Positions 45,689 to 56,890 of a stretch of DNA of 64,000 nt are shown here, in pieces. Each line of letters begins with the position of its first letter. Within the stretch, counting starts at the first letter, position 1. The translations under genes and the position numbers were made by a program. Under the pieces are notes generated by a model. It was not told the DNA's origin and did not search any database. It saw only the letters and a program-made list of their open reading frames with translations. This DNA comes from Diplonema japonicum (taxonomy: Eukaryota > Euglenozoa > Diplonemea > Diplonemida > Diplonemidae): the NCBI GenBank assembly GCA_964019335.1, contig OZ025652.1, positions 62,001 through 126,000 of the forward strand, written 5' to 3'.

Positions 45689-46232
45689 TTTTTTTTTTTT
45701 TTTTTCTTTTTTTTTTTTTACCTTGTGTTGGCTTATCAAAAAAAAAAAAGAAAAAGACCACTAAAAAAAATATTAAAAGAAATGAATATAAGAGATTTCG
45801 GAGATGGATGAAGGAAAAAAAAAAAAAAAAAAAGACGGGGGGAAGGGGGGGAGCAACGACAGTAAAAAAAAAGAAAAAAAAACTAAAAAAAGGGGTGGTG
45901 AGAGGAAAGCACGCGGGGGAGGGGGGGGGGAAGAAAAAGCGAAGAAGCACACAGTAGATGGATACCGCGATAAGGCATCGCATTGCAGAACAATATAACA
46001 ATATCAAAGACCACAAGAAAAAAACAGACGCATGGCAGACGGTGGCATACGAAGAGGAAATAATAATAAGTAAGTAATGATTCTGTGGGTGTGGGTGGAC
46101 ACACTGATTGACCGCATTTCTTGTCAAGAGGAAAAAAAACCAAAGTAGACGGGGGAAACACACTGTTGGGGCTGGGTAACACTTCTACTGAAGCAAGATA
46201 GCTTTGATGATGTGCTGTGATATTGTCGGTGC
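45689..46232. other. Low-complexity spacer
   Basis: About 540 bp with long A/T runs at 45689-45780 and 45815-45890 and a G-rich patch at 45915-45940. The plus-strand Lys-rich and minus-strand Phe-rich frames across it are composition artefacts. The portion 45950-46230 is unremarkable and should hold the 3' UTR of the next gene. No gene seen. Confidence 0.5.
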
Positions 46233-47613
46233 CTACTCCTCCTTCTCCTCGGTGGGTTCTTCTTCCTGTGCCTCTTCTTCCTCTTGGGGTGGCACTGGTT
46301 CTTCGGCAGGTTCTTCCACCTTGGGTGTTAGCTCGGCTGCTGCTGCTTCTTCTGCCGCCTGCTGCTCCGCCCTCGCAGCCTCTTCCGCTGCTTGTTGGTC
46401 GAGGATGGCCTGTTGTTTCGCATCCTCCTCGGCCTTCACCTTCTCCGCCTCCCTCCTCTTCTTGTCAAGCTCCTTCTTCTTCTTTGCCTGCTGCCTCTTG
46501 CTCCCGGTCACTCCTATTTCAAACTCCACCTGCAGTCTCACCTCGTTGGTCCTCTCTCCTTTGCCACCCTTCTTGCCCCCTTTTCCGCCCCCAGATTGAA
46601 ACTCTCCTCTGTTCGCGTCACCCCTGTCACCCTTGCCCCCTTTCCCGCCCTCGAATTCCCCTTTGCCACCTTTCTCTCCCTTCTTCCCGCCCTGCGGCTT
46701 CGGTGGAGCCTCCTCACCCACCCATTTGATCTTGTTCTCCATTATCTTGTCCATCGACGTTCGGAGGAGTCTCGGGTTAATCCAGAACGAGTACTGTTGG
46801 CTGTAGTGCTTTGGACTTCGCATACCTTCACCCACTTCTGCGAGAAGATCTCGCACTCCTTCGCAAACTCCACTCTGTCACACTCTTCGCCTTGCTTTGT
46901 CGCGTCCACCACAACCATCGTCATCTTCACAAACTCCGCAACGCACTCCTGTCAAAGTCAAATGCCCAGACATCCACATACCTGCACTTCCTCGTTGTTG
47001 TACAAATCATCGTTACCATCTCTCTTCCTGTAGTCCTTCAGCAGGAGTCGCTTCGAGAAGTAGTCGTTGATGCTGTATGGTATGATGGTGGCTCGGGTAC
47101 ATACATGTCCTTGTGCTGGGCCTCCTTCTTGTGCTGGTGTTGGTGTTGGTGCTGGTGATGTTGATGCTGGTGCTGGTGCTGGTGATGGTGGTGCTGGTGA
47201 TGATGATGGTGATGGTGGTGCCCTGCCTGACCCATCGGCTGTGTCTTGCGGCCCTTCCCACCATCGTAGTCTGTGGAGTAGCTAACCAGTGCGCATTTCA
47301 TACCAGTCCGCCCCGTCCAGCTTGCGGGGTTCCCGTAGTACCCCCCCATGTCATGACCGGGTGGGGTCATCCAACTCTGCCACGCGGCGTTGCTCATGTA
47401 ATTCGGCCCCCCGTACGACTGCTGGTTCCAGCCCGCCTGGTACTGCCACCCGCTCCTGTGTCAGTACATTGGGTTAATGTATGCATACATATTGTTGTAG
47501 TCACTCCTGCCGGCAGGGGCCGTCTGTCTCTGCCAGTCATACCCCTGCTGCTGCTCTTGTCCCAGGCTCGCCGGTTCCTCCTTTTCCCCTTGTTGGTAAT
47601 TATTATAAGCCAT
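46233..47613 (-). CDS. Modular low-complexity protein: YQ-rich, poly-His/Gln, helical core, Gly-Lys tract, coiled coil
   Basis: Family not recognised. Five exons (47613-47489, 47455-47105, 47072-46982, 46948-46826, 46793-46233; introns 33, 32, 33 and 32 nt) join to 416 aa. The N-terminal 100 residues are rich in Tyr, Gln, Gly and Trp, as in phase-separating RNA-binding proteins. Next comes a His/Gln tract encoded by CAC/CAG repeats near 47115-47225. A compact helical region follows (INDYFSKRLLLKDYRKRDG; VDATKQGEECDRVEFAKECE; YSFWINPRLLRTSMDKIM). Then come a Gly-Lys tract (GGKGGKGDRG), a basic coiled coil and a Glu-rich end. The exon structure was recovered only by joining small exons; the consistent frame across four introns supports it. 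Possible RNA-granule protein; speculative. Confidence 0.72.
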
Positions 47614-47688
47614 TTTAATGTCTGTGAGTTTAGATAGGTTCCATAACAAAGAGGACAAAAAAACAGGTTTTTAAGCAAAAGGCAAGGG

Positions 47689-49440
47689 TCACTGTGACCT
47701 CTGAAGACCAAGCTTGAGGAGGTAGTCCTCAGCCTGGTCGGTGGGTGTTGTGGGAGAGAGGGCGAAAGGGCCCAGTGGCGATGGCTTAAAGGGAATGTCA
47801 GGGTAGAAGTAGTGGAACCTTCCTGCGTAATCTGGTTCGGAGGTAGCTGCTGATGTGACTATGAATGAAGGTGGCGACAGGCGCACTTCGTATGTGAAGT
47901 CCTGCGGCCTGCATGTTGTCAGCAGCTGGAGCGACAGGCCCAGCCCCTCAAGCGCCTTAGTGGGCTTGACGTTGTCACAGTACGACAGGTCAACCTTCTC
48001 GAGCTTCACAGCAGACTCCTCTTCTATCGGAGAGTTGAAGATGACCTCTCGGTGTCGCGCCCTCCTCCGCCTCCCCCCATCATGTGTCATCCCTGGCAAC
48101 GACGGCAGCCCGCCCAGTGAAGAAAGACTATTGTCTACACCAGGCAACATCCTCTTCATCGGCATTTGCAGCTTACAGTGCGTCAACAGCTCCTTCACAC
48201 ACTCCTCACCAACACCCAGACATCCCTTTAGGGACAGATGTCTCAACCCTTTGCACCTCAGCAACACATGCGACACATCTATGTCCCTCACACCACTGCA
48301 GTACTCTAGTTGCAATATCTCAAGTTTCTCCAAAGGAAGCCCAGGCACAGCAACCACGCGTTTCGTAAGCAACACAGTAGTGCTCTTGTCCTTCAGGTAG
48401 TGCCGCATCGTGTGGCTCACCTTCATCAGAAGGCACGTCTCCTCCACAGTCAAGTATTCTAGGAATGTACCGAGCTCCTTCCTCGTGAGCACTTGACCTG
48501 CCCTCCTCTTCTCCCTGTACTGGCTTTGGATGTCAGCCATCAACACCTTACCCGCCTCGGAGACTTGGTCTTCTTCAGGAATCTGTTCAAATGCGGTGCG
48601 TGCTTCGTGTGCCAGCTCCAGACGCTGCAAGGCCTGCGCCTTGCGGAAGAGCAGCTTGGCGTGCGTGCCGTCAATCGCAAGCCCCTTTTGAGCCTCTTTG
48701 AGCATCGATGTGTAGTTGCACATTTTGAAGAGCATCAAACATGAGTTCGACACCAAGTCGATGCTGCTGCCAACGCGCAGACCTCTTTTGTAGAACTCGA
48801 GTGCTCCGCTTGGGTTGCTTTTCTTAAAGTACGTGTTCCCTACTGTCTTGTACTGCATAGACACAGCCTCCCTCCGTGGCTTAGGGACAAGCGTGCTGAG
48901 GACGGCGTCCTCGTCGCGTGCCTTGTGGTAGACGTGCATGAGCTGGAGGCGGCCTCTGAGCCCGTCACGCGCGATGGTGTAGGTGCCTTGAATGCCGAGG
49001 CAGAGAACCTCCCCATGCCATTGGACAAGGGTGGTCTCGAAGGAGGTGCCGACATGAGAAGAGAACAGGTCGTGGAGGCAGAGGCCGTGAAGGGTGCGCA
49101 CAGTGAAGACCTGTATGCGACTGTCCACGAGACGCACCAAGACAGTGCCGGTGGGTGTGTACTCAGCTATGTGAAAGGTGCCTCGCACACCGTAGGCGAG
49201 GAGGCAGCCTTCCAGCAAATCTTCCTCCGGGAGCGTGTCGTAGACCCTTGCGTCGGCAGCCCACTTCTTTACGGCAGTGTCTCGCTGTTCTTGCTGAGTC
49301 TCGTAGAACTTCTTCATCTCCTCTTTCACCCACTCCCCGCGTGTGTCATCACCCCGACGGGCATAGTGACACAGCACCTTCGTGCTCACTGCGTGGTACC
49401 TTGCTGTCTCCTCCGCCGCAAGGCAGCAGCTGCAAGTCAT
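47689..49440 (-). CDS. TPR and leucine-rich-repeat protein (F-box-like layout)
   Basis: Single exon, 583 aa. Residues about 60-200 form a beta-rich region with recurring TFHIAEY/TYTIARDG-type strands that could be MORN-like or a small beta sheet. Residues about 215-320 contain TPR helices (YKTVGNTYFKKSNPSGALEF; KLLFRKAQALQRLELAHEAR). A helical segment follows (LGTFLEYLTVEETCLLMKVS) that resembles a divergent F-box. Cys-containing leucine-rich repeats come last (LEILQLEYCSGVRDIDV; LRHLSLKGCLGVGEECV; LEKVDLSYCDNVKP). This suggests a substrate adaptor of an SCF-type ubiquitin ligase, consistent with a COP9 subunit in the same window, but the F-box call is weak. The start follows CTTGCTAACAG. Confidence 0.72.
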   Translation of the reverse strand: MTCSCCLAAEETARYHAVSTKVLCHYARRGDDTRGEWVKEEMKKFYETQQEQRDTAVKKWAADARVYDTLPEEDLLEGCLLAYGVRGTFHIAEYTPTGTVLVRLVDSRIQVFTVRTLHGLCLHDLFSSHVGTSFETTLVQWHGEVLCLGIQGTYTIARDGLRGRLQLMHVYHKARDEDAVLSTLVPKPRREAVSMQYKTVGNTYFKKSNPSGALEFYKRGLRVGSSIDLVSNSCLMLFKMCNYTSMLKEAQKGLAIDGTHAKLLFRKAQALQRLELAHEARTAFEQIPEEDQVSEAGKVLMADIQSQYREKRRAGQVLTRKELGTFLEYLTVEETCLLMKVSHTMRHYLKDKSTTVLLTKRVVAVPGLPLEKLEILQLEYCSGVRDIDVSHVLLRCKGLRHLSLKGCLGVGEECVKELLTHCKLQMPMKRMLPGVDNSLSSLGGLPSLPGMTHDGGRRRRARHREVIFNSPIEEESAVKLEKVDLSYCDNVKPTKALEGLGLSLQLLTTCRPQDFTYEVRLSPPSFIVTSAATSEPDYAGRFHYFYPDIPFKPSPLGPFALSPTTPTDQAEDYLLKLGLQRSQ

Positions 49441-49930
49441 CCTTCTGTTAGCAAGCAGTTGTGGGGAATTAACGATGGTAATAAATAAGGAGGAGTGTAG
49501 CATGGGCACAAAGTGTAAGTGAGAACATGAGAGGAAAAACCAGAGTTAAGAAATGGGATCTAAAATAAATAAAAGAGCGACTGGCCGTTGCGTGTACGTG
49601 CCGGGTAAACCTGGAGAAGCTTGTCAACCAGAAACACGTTGTCAACGTTCCCCTTTTGTTAGACAAGTCAAAGACTCGTTCTTGCAATAAAAAAAAAAGA
49701 ATACCAGCATCTGTTTTTTCAGTAATTGCTGAGCACGTGTAAATTTGGCCTCAGAAAAGAGGGCCATGATAGGAAACGAAGTGGTTAGCAACGGTCCACA
49801 TAAAAAAAAAATTAAAAAAAAAAGAGAGAAAGTCGGGTTGATTGTTTGTGCACAGCCGGGATTAACCTGTGGAAGGATAAGCCCAACAATGCCACCACTA
49901 CTACTCTTTTAGCAAATAACAATTCATTAT

Positions 49931-50651
49931 CAATATATGAGCTCGTCCGGAAAAAAAATGTCAACAAATGACCCTCTTTTGCAACGGAAAATCCTCAGAG
50001 AACTTCTACACCCAAAATGACCCCTTAAACGTTTCACAGATTTCCCATCTGCGTCCATTTCTTCTCGCTTTTCATTGAAGAAAACAGAAATAAATATGGA
50101 ACCTGGGTCATTTACATTTTCCGGATGCCAAAAACTAAAAAACCCATTCTAAAAAGCATGTTTTTACACGCGCGTTTTAGAAATGAAACAAACGGCGCGC
50201 ATTGTGACCTATATGGTGAACACACCGATGTTGAGCAGGCAAGTGTTAAGAATTGGGTCAGGAAAATGGGCCTTTTAGGCCAATTCCCTTAGGAACCCCT
50301 CGAAAAAGCAAAAAATAGGGCTAAAAAAAACCGGTTTTCTGGGGGCTATGCAACGCCATATATTTTTCGCTAAGTACTTTTAACAGTAACCCGACCCTGG
50401 GTTGTACTCAGGTCACAAAAGTGTGTGTGCTGCATTTTAAACTTTTAAACTGCATTTTAAACATTTTTTTGTCGTTTTTCTGACCTCTGTTTTTCGCTTC
50501 CCGGGGGGCAGCCGGTTGCAAAGCCTGCCACCCTCATGGCAAAACAAGCATCGCAATTGAAAGAACGGCGTCACGTACACCATATATGTTAATTTTCGGA
50601 GGTGCCCAAAAAAAAGTGTTGACATTTCTTTTTGGACGAGCTCATATATTG
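49931..50651. mobile_element. 721-bp MITE-like element with about 36-bp terminal inverted repeats
   Basis: The left end starts CAATATATGAGCTCGTCC and runs on to AATGTCAACA at 49966. The right end, reverse-complemented from 50651 to 50616, starts with the same 18 bases and also runs to AATGTCAACA, with about three differences including one indel. The interior has normal composition, no long reading frame, and no transposase. No convincing target-site duplication is visible (AATTCATTAT against TTTTTCTTGC). This fits a non-autonomous DNA element or a large foldback. Confidence 0.65.
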
Positions 50652-52027
50652 TTTTTCTTGCAAGGCAAAAAAAGAAAAGAAAAAACTCAATCAATATTTC
50701 TTTACCTGAGTATTGTGTTGTTTGCAAAGCTGCTCACGTGAGTCTTTTGATCTGCCCATGTACCCGATGTGCTGACCTTGAAAAAAAAAGAATATAGTAC
50801 CTCCTTTTTTCCTTCTTTTTTTCTTTTTCACTTTAAAAGGGGAAGGCCTGTTCATTGAGTGAACAATCTGAGCTAACCTACTTCATGTTGCAATTTTATT
50901 ATTGTGCGTGATTAATGCTGCATTTCTTTTTTTCTTTTCTTTCTTTCTTTCTTTCTTTTATTTCATTAATCTCCCTATTCTTTTTTTTTTTTGCAACCCC
51001 GCAAACCACAATTCACTTTAACAATTGTAAGCGAAATATGATTAAAAAAAAAAAAGAACTCATTGCCTTTGTGCCTGCAAATCGACATTCAGTGTTCTCA
51101 GCAGGGGGAAGCGATGTGAGGGTGGTGTTTGTTTTTCTCTTCTTTTTTCATAGTGTGTAGCTGTAAAGCCACGCTTTTCTTTTTTATATGCCCCTTCCTT
51201 TTTTTTTTCTTCCTCTTTCTTTGGGAAAAATGAAGGGAAAACAAGAATAAAAAATAAAACTAAAATAATTCTTTATGACTATATGTTTTTGTTTGTTTTT
51301 TTTTGTTGTTCGCACGAGCAAAAAAAACTTTTTTAAAAAGCTGCGAAAGTTTTTTTGCTCGGCACAAGTTGCGTATGGTTATAAATTCATTTTCTGAAAG
51401 ATAAATATTTGTAACAAAAGAAAAAGGTCGTTAAATGAGCTTTAGCATTAAAAAAAAAAAAAAACTTGTACTTCTCTTCTTTTTTTCGAGTTAAATTATG
51501 ACTATTCACTATGCTCGTAAAATTGAGAAAATGTCATAAAAAAAAAAAAAAACGCCGATAAAAAGACTGCCGTAAAAAAAGAGAAGAGAAAAAAAAAACA
51601 AAGAAAAAGGGTGCCTTTGCTGCTATAAAGCCCTGCACTTATTGCAACGAAAAAAAAAAAAAAAAAAAAAAAAGAGCGTAAGGAGGCAATATAAAAATAA
51701 AAAAGGATTTGCTTTTTTTTTTTTCTTCTTCTTTTTCTTTTGATGGTGCTGTTTCTTTCCTTTTTTTTTTTCTTTTTCCGTCCGGGTAAAAAAATGAAAT
51801 GCCGTGTAAGGAAAGAAGAAACCCGGGGGGAGAAATCTTATGCTTTAAAAAAAAAAATCTTTTTTTCCCCCGTTAGACCTGCGGTATTTCTGTTTTCCTA
51901 CTACACATTCATGAAACCGTTTTTATCACGCAACTGATCGTCCCCCTCGGTGCTTGTCCACCAAAAGGCGATTCAGTTTCTCAGGTGTAATTGATGTCCT
52001 GAGCCTTGTAACAACAAAGTTCAAATT

Positions 52028-52056
52028 GCATTTTTTTCCCGGACAAGCTCATATAT
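52028..52056. repeat. Third copy of the inverted-repeat terminus
   Basis: Reverse complement contains TATATATGAGCTTGTCCGGG followed by an A run and ATGC, matching the element ends at 49931 and 50651 with a few changes. No partner end was found nearby, so this is a solo or truncated copy. It supports a dispersed family rather than a chance palindrome. Confidence 0.5.
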
Positions 52057-52497
52057 AAAACCTCCTTATATCTCTAAAGTACAGGCTTGTTCAGCAAAAT
52101 TGCCGTGTCGATCCCCACTTTCAGAAAACCAGTTAGAGATTGAGCATTCCTTAAAAAGAGATTACTGTGTACCGCCCCCCCCCCCCCCCCCCCCCCCAGA
52201 CCTACTTTATTCTTTGTTTCTGCGCAATAATAATAAAGAGATTGCTGTTTTCTTTTTTTTAAAAAAAAAAACAAAAAAGGGAAAAAAAAACCAACACCTT
52301 GTCCTTCTGCAGCTGTAAAGCCGATTTCCTTTTTTTTCTTTCTTTTTTTTCTCCCATTCTTCCCCCCCCCCCCCCCCCGCACTCTTTCCCATCCTTTGGG
52401 GGGAGGGAAATGGGTTAACAAAAAAAAAGAAAAAAGAAAAACGAGCAAAAAAAAAAAGAAACAAAAGAAGGAAAAAAAAGAAAAAAAGAAACGAGTT

Positions 52498-52531
<34 letters not shown>

Positions 52532-53145
52532 TCGGGTAAGCCGAAAAAGCAAATTTTTGTTTTGCTTTTTGACACCCCTTTGCAAGTAACAGAACGGAAA
52601 AAAAAAACTTTTTTTTCAGTATTCGGTCTGCTGACCTTCTCGTCCTTTGCCCAAAAAACCTGAATTTTATAGGTTGGCTGCACCCAAAGGTACCAAGCAC
52701 TTACGAAAGATCATATGCGCAAAAAGTTCTATTAGAGCTTGCTGATTACTAACTTCAACAGCCTTAAAACAAAACTTTTATAATATTTCTTTTTTGAAAA
52801 AAAATAGAAAAAATTAAAAAAAAAAAATACGTTCCCCTTTTGTTTAGACAAATCGTTCGCAAAAAAAAAGGGGGGGGGGCTTTGTTTGCTACCAGGACTC
52901 CATCTATGCTGAGTCTATTCACATTACGGTAGGAGAGGTTGTGGTTTAGAAGGCAAATTGAATGGAGAATAAAAAGATATTTTGGTGGTTTTTCGATGCC
53001 ATTGCTTATCGCGCTCCTATCGGTCTTTAGGAGAAAAAAAGAAGGAAAAAATAGTCGGCCAGTAAGTGTACAAGCCAGTGAACCCCTCCAAAGGCCAACC
53101 TACAAATTTGCATTTGCTGCAAAGAAAATAGTTGTTAAATCAAGG

Positions 53146-53181
<36 letters not shown>

Positions 53182-53820
53182 CAGTAAAGATTGCTGCGAA
53201 AAAAAAAGGGGGTAAATAAAAGGGGGTGCTGTGGCTGCTATTAAGCCCTGCACTTATTGCGTGAGGAGAAAAAAAACAAACAAAAAAAAAAAAGAGAAAA
53301 AAAAAAAACTTCCAGCACAATGACCCAGAATACACCAGAGGCGGACGCACGTCGCGCTTGGTTGTTCTGGTCAACAAAAAGAGAAAAAAGAAAAGAGAAA
53401 AAAGAACCCCAACAGGTAATAGGGAAAAAAAAAAAAAGTCGAAAAACACAACTTTTTGCTACCAAAAAATTGTACTTATTTCCCACCGTTTTTTTTTTTT
53501 TTTTTTTTTTTTCTTCTTCTCTTTTTAATTTCGGGTTGTACACTCACGTAGCCATGACATCTGCCTGGAGGAATATTTCTTTTTACCCCCCCCCCATGCA
53601 TGTTCCATTCTTTTTAATTTTGAGAGAATTAAAAAAAAAAGAGTCGGCTGATTGTTTGTGCAAGCCGTTTACGGAGGGGAAAAAAAAACAGTGCAAACCC
53701 CCCTCCTGGAGGGCCGCCCTTGGAAATAAAATAAAAAATAAGAGAGACACCGGACTGTGCAACCAATCTGGGACTGCGGAAGGAAATTAAAAGGAAAAAA
53801 AAAAAAAAAAACCGCTCGCA

Positions 53821-56808
53821 TTAACTTTCGGTTCTTTTACAGTGAACCAATGAACTGCTCGACTCGCAAGGGCTGTCTCGGGACGAATTTATGTTGAGAG
53901 TGTCAAGAATGGACTCCAGAGAAGAGGTGGAGAACAACGACTCCTCTGTTGGTTCCAAACGTGCTGCTGAAAGCATATCCACAGGAGCACCACATGAGCT
54001 TGTGAATGCTGTCACATCTGACGGGGTGCCCTTGTACGAGCCATGCTTCACACAGTAAGCTATGAACTTATTCCAGGAATGGTCTTGTGCCAAGAGTACT
54101 GGGTTGCCCACCACGATCATGAGTGCCTTTGCCCTTGTTACTGCTACGTTGAAGCGTTGTGTGTTGTTGTGAACCCCCAAACCGTGCTGTGTATCATGCC
54201 CTAGCCACTCTGGACTGCTGCGCACTGTTGTCAGGACGATGACCCTCTCCTCCTGCCCTTGGTAGTCCTCTACGGTTCCAACACGTACCTTCCCGAGTCC
54301 CACACTTCGCAGAACCTGCCTCAAGTGGAACACCTGCATCCTGTAGGGTGAGATGACGCCTACCTCACTCTGCACCACGTTCGTGTCTGCCGTTATGCTT
54401 CTCACCAGCTTCTCGACTCTGGCCACCTCGTCAAGATTGTAGAATGACGTGGAATCGGGGGCGCTCTCGTCCTTCCCCTCTACGCCGTAGAACAGCAGCG
54501 GGAACTTCTTGTTGGGAAGCCCCGGCCACCCCAGCAGGGAGTGCGTGGTGTTCATGTCCCCGCTGGACTTCAGCAGACCGTTGTAGAAGATGTCCGAGCT
54601 AACTTGCATGATAGCAGGATGCGACCTGTACTGCCTGACAAGCACCTGGTAGCAGTGATCGAAGCGCCCTTTGTCGTTGCAGTAGCTTGTGTGCAATCTT
54701 TCCAGCAGTGACTTCTGCATGCCGTACTTTCTGCACTCTTCTGCCTGTACCGTGGGCCCGAGCTGCATGTAGTCCCTGCATAAAGGTAAACGTTAAAATT
54801 ACATTGCTGCATACCCTGTGAGCACTACTGTGGTCTTGCTGTCTGCAAAGATCAAAGCAATGGCGGTCTCGGGCTCCGTGCTCTGTCCTGCCTCGTCTAC
54901 AAGGATGTGTGAGAAATGCCCTGAAGGCACGCCGTATTCGTAAAGGGTCCCTGCGGACGTGCATGTGCACACTACAACAGAAGCAGATAACATCTCCTCG
55001 TGCGAGCAAATGCCGTACAGGCCGTTGTCGGGCAGGGTGTAGGGCACCACCTCGCTGATGGGCACATGGTGAATGTTCTTCTTGAACGAGTTAAACCTGA
55101 TCATAATGGGTGCATTTGTGCCCACCTTACTCCATCCTTTGCTATGTTCTTCATTGCAGTCAAGGTGCTTGCTGCAGAAGTGGTACCCCGGCACATGTTC
55201 CCCATCGCAGGGGTAGGCGGCGTACCTGCAGGTGTTCCTCAACGGCTTGCAGAAGTCAGCTAGACGCTTGCACAGCACATCAGCAGCGCTGTCGCTTGGT
55301 GCAGTAAGCAAAATCTTGCAATTGGGATAACTGGTAAGCACCTGCTTAGCCATCTCTACCAGCGTGGACGTCTTCCCCGTCCCAGGTGGCCCGAAGATAA
55401 CGTAAGGCAATGCGTTCCTCTTGGACTGCTTCAATATCATTTCTTTTGAGATGTTGAGCACGTCGGCGATAGCTTTCATCTGCTCGGGGTTCAGCCTTGT
55501 CTCGTGGAGCTGCAGAGAGACCGATGAAACTAATGAAGACCTCGGAGGACAGCAGACAATCTCTTCAGGGAAGAGAACTACACCATTGTTTGAAAGAGAT
55601 GCGGCTGCCAGGAGCTTGGTGGCGGCATACATGCGACGGAGCCTTGTGCGCCTCACTTGGAATCTGATATGAAAGTGCGAAGCTGCTTCTGTGTTGTGCA
55701 TGGAGACGAACTCGGTGCTCACCGTTACGATGATGTGCGGTGCGGCAGCATGCTTCGGGAAGGGGTGGGTCGAGTAGACGAACGCAGTCCACTCCAGATT
55801 GATGTTCCCTGCCTCCCTCAGAAGCAGCATGTCGCCGTACAGCAAGGAGGGGCAATGTTCCAGCAGCCCCGCAACTTCAAGTTTTACAAATGCCCCAGGG
55901 TAAGGCTGCTGTGGCAGGTTCACACACACAACAGGCGTGTCGTAGATATCGTGTTTCCTCAGTTCCTGATGCATGCAAGCCTCCTCGATGCAGAGCAAGG
56001 TATTAAACCGCCTGCTGTAATTGTTGCTGGTTAACGGCTCGGACAGCACCGGGAAGCGTAGCTCTAAATTTGTTCCAGAAGCATTCCCCATTGTTGGAGA
56101 GTCGCACTCTAAACCCTGCAGCCATTTCTCCTTGAAATACGACTTAGGCAGCACAGGTGCAGGCGCCGTGATGGTTCTGTCTGGCTGTCTGTCGAAAACA
56201 TTCTTGTAGAAGGCGGGGAAAAACGTTGGTGTCTTCGTGGCTGGCGTGTCCTCCATGTCGATGACTTTGGTGACATTGAAAGTGCCTTTTGGGCCTTTCA
56301 TCTTCAAGCATATCCAGAACTTGTTCATCGGGCTTCTTGTGGGAATAAGATGCATCTCGTAGCTCTTCATGGATGGCACCGCAACACTCAAACCGACGTT
56401 CTGCTTCTTGGAATTAAAAACACCGAATTTGTCTTTGATGGTGAAGCTGCTTCTGTTGGCCATGTCAATACCAAGGATCTCCACTGTCGAAGGGCTCGTG
56501 TTCAGCACTTTGACAACATTGTTTACTGCAGTGACGGTCACACCGTGAGATATCTGCGGGCACAATACTGGTCTGTGCGAGACTGCAGCGCATGGTTGGG
56601 AGATGATTACCTGTCTCTGCGGCTGCACAACTTGTCTCTGCGGCTGTACAAGTTGTCTCTGCGGCTGGACAGGCTGGTATGGAACTGCCTGTCTCAAGAC
56701 AACGTAGTGTGAAGCACCAGGTAAAGAAGCACCCGACACACAGACAACTTTGCCGGACACTTCAGAGCCACTAACCCATCTCGGATCGCTGGGAACTACA
56801 ACATGCAT
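53821..56808 (-). CDS. SF1 RNA helicase of the MOV10/SDE3/Upf1-like group
   Basis: ATP-dependent RNA helicase. Exons 56808-54815 and 54775-53821 with a 39-nt intron give 982 aa; the splice joins VVLTG to DYMQLGP, restoring helicase motif III. Motifs: Q-like region LNPEQMKAIADVL; Walker A FGPPGTGKTSTL at about residue 471; DEAGQ (motif II) at about 636; RQYRSHP; VISPYRMQV; TVEDYQGQE; and NVAVTRAK near the C-terminus. DEAGQ and the layout fit MOV10/SDE3 more than DNA helicases of SF1. The N-terminal 330 residues include VQPQRQ repeats and a beta-rich region like that of MOV10. A small Cys/His insert (CRYAAYPCDGEHVPGYHFC) lies between motifs Ia and II. MOV10-type enzymes act in RNA silencing, retroelement control and mRNA turnover. 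Confidence 0.87.
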
Positions 56809-56890
56809 TTCTACTGCACCTGGAATAGATGTTGCAGGTTGTGACTGAATGAAACAAATAAAAAGAACACATGATACTTCTCATACCACG

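Larger units (their letters stand above)
49441..53820. other. Gene-poor repeat-rich region
   Basis: About 4.4 kb without a supported gene. It contains one element with terminal inverted repeats (49931-50651), a third copy of the same terminus at about 52028-52056, and pairs of related 40-60 bp fragments (49644-49691 with 52829-52870; 49830-49860 with 53640-53671; 51609-51650 with 53221-53266). The rest is poly-A/T and poly-C/G (for example C23 at 52175-52197). Lys- or Phe-rich frames here are artefacts. Confidence 0.6.

Noticed and set aside
43739-45957. Lys-, Phe- and Leu-rich frames in the low-complexity spacers
   Set aside because: Produced by homopolymers; no start context, no domain, and the opposite strand is equally open.
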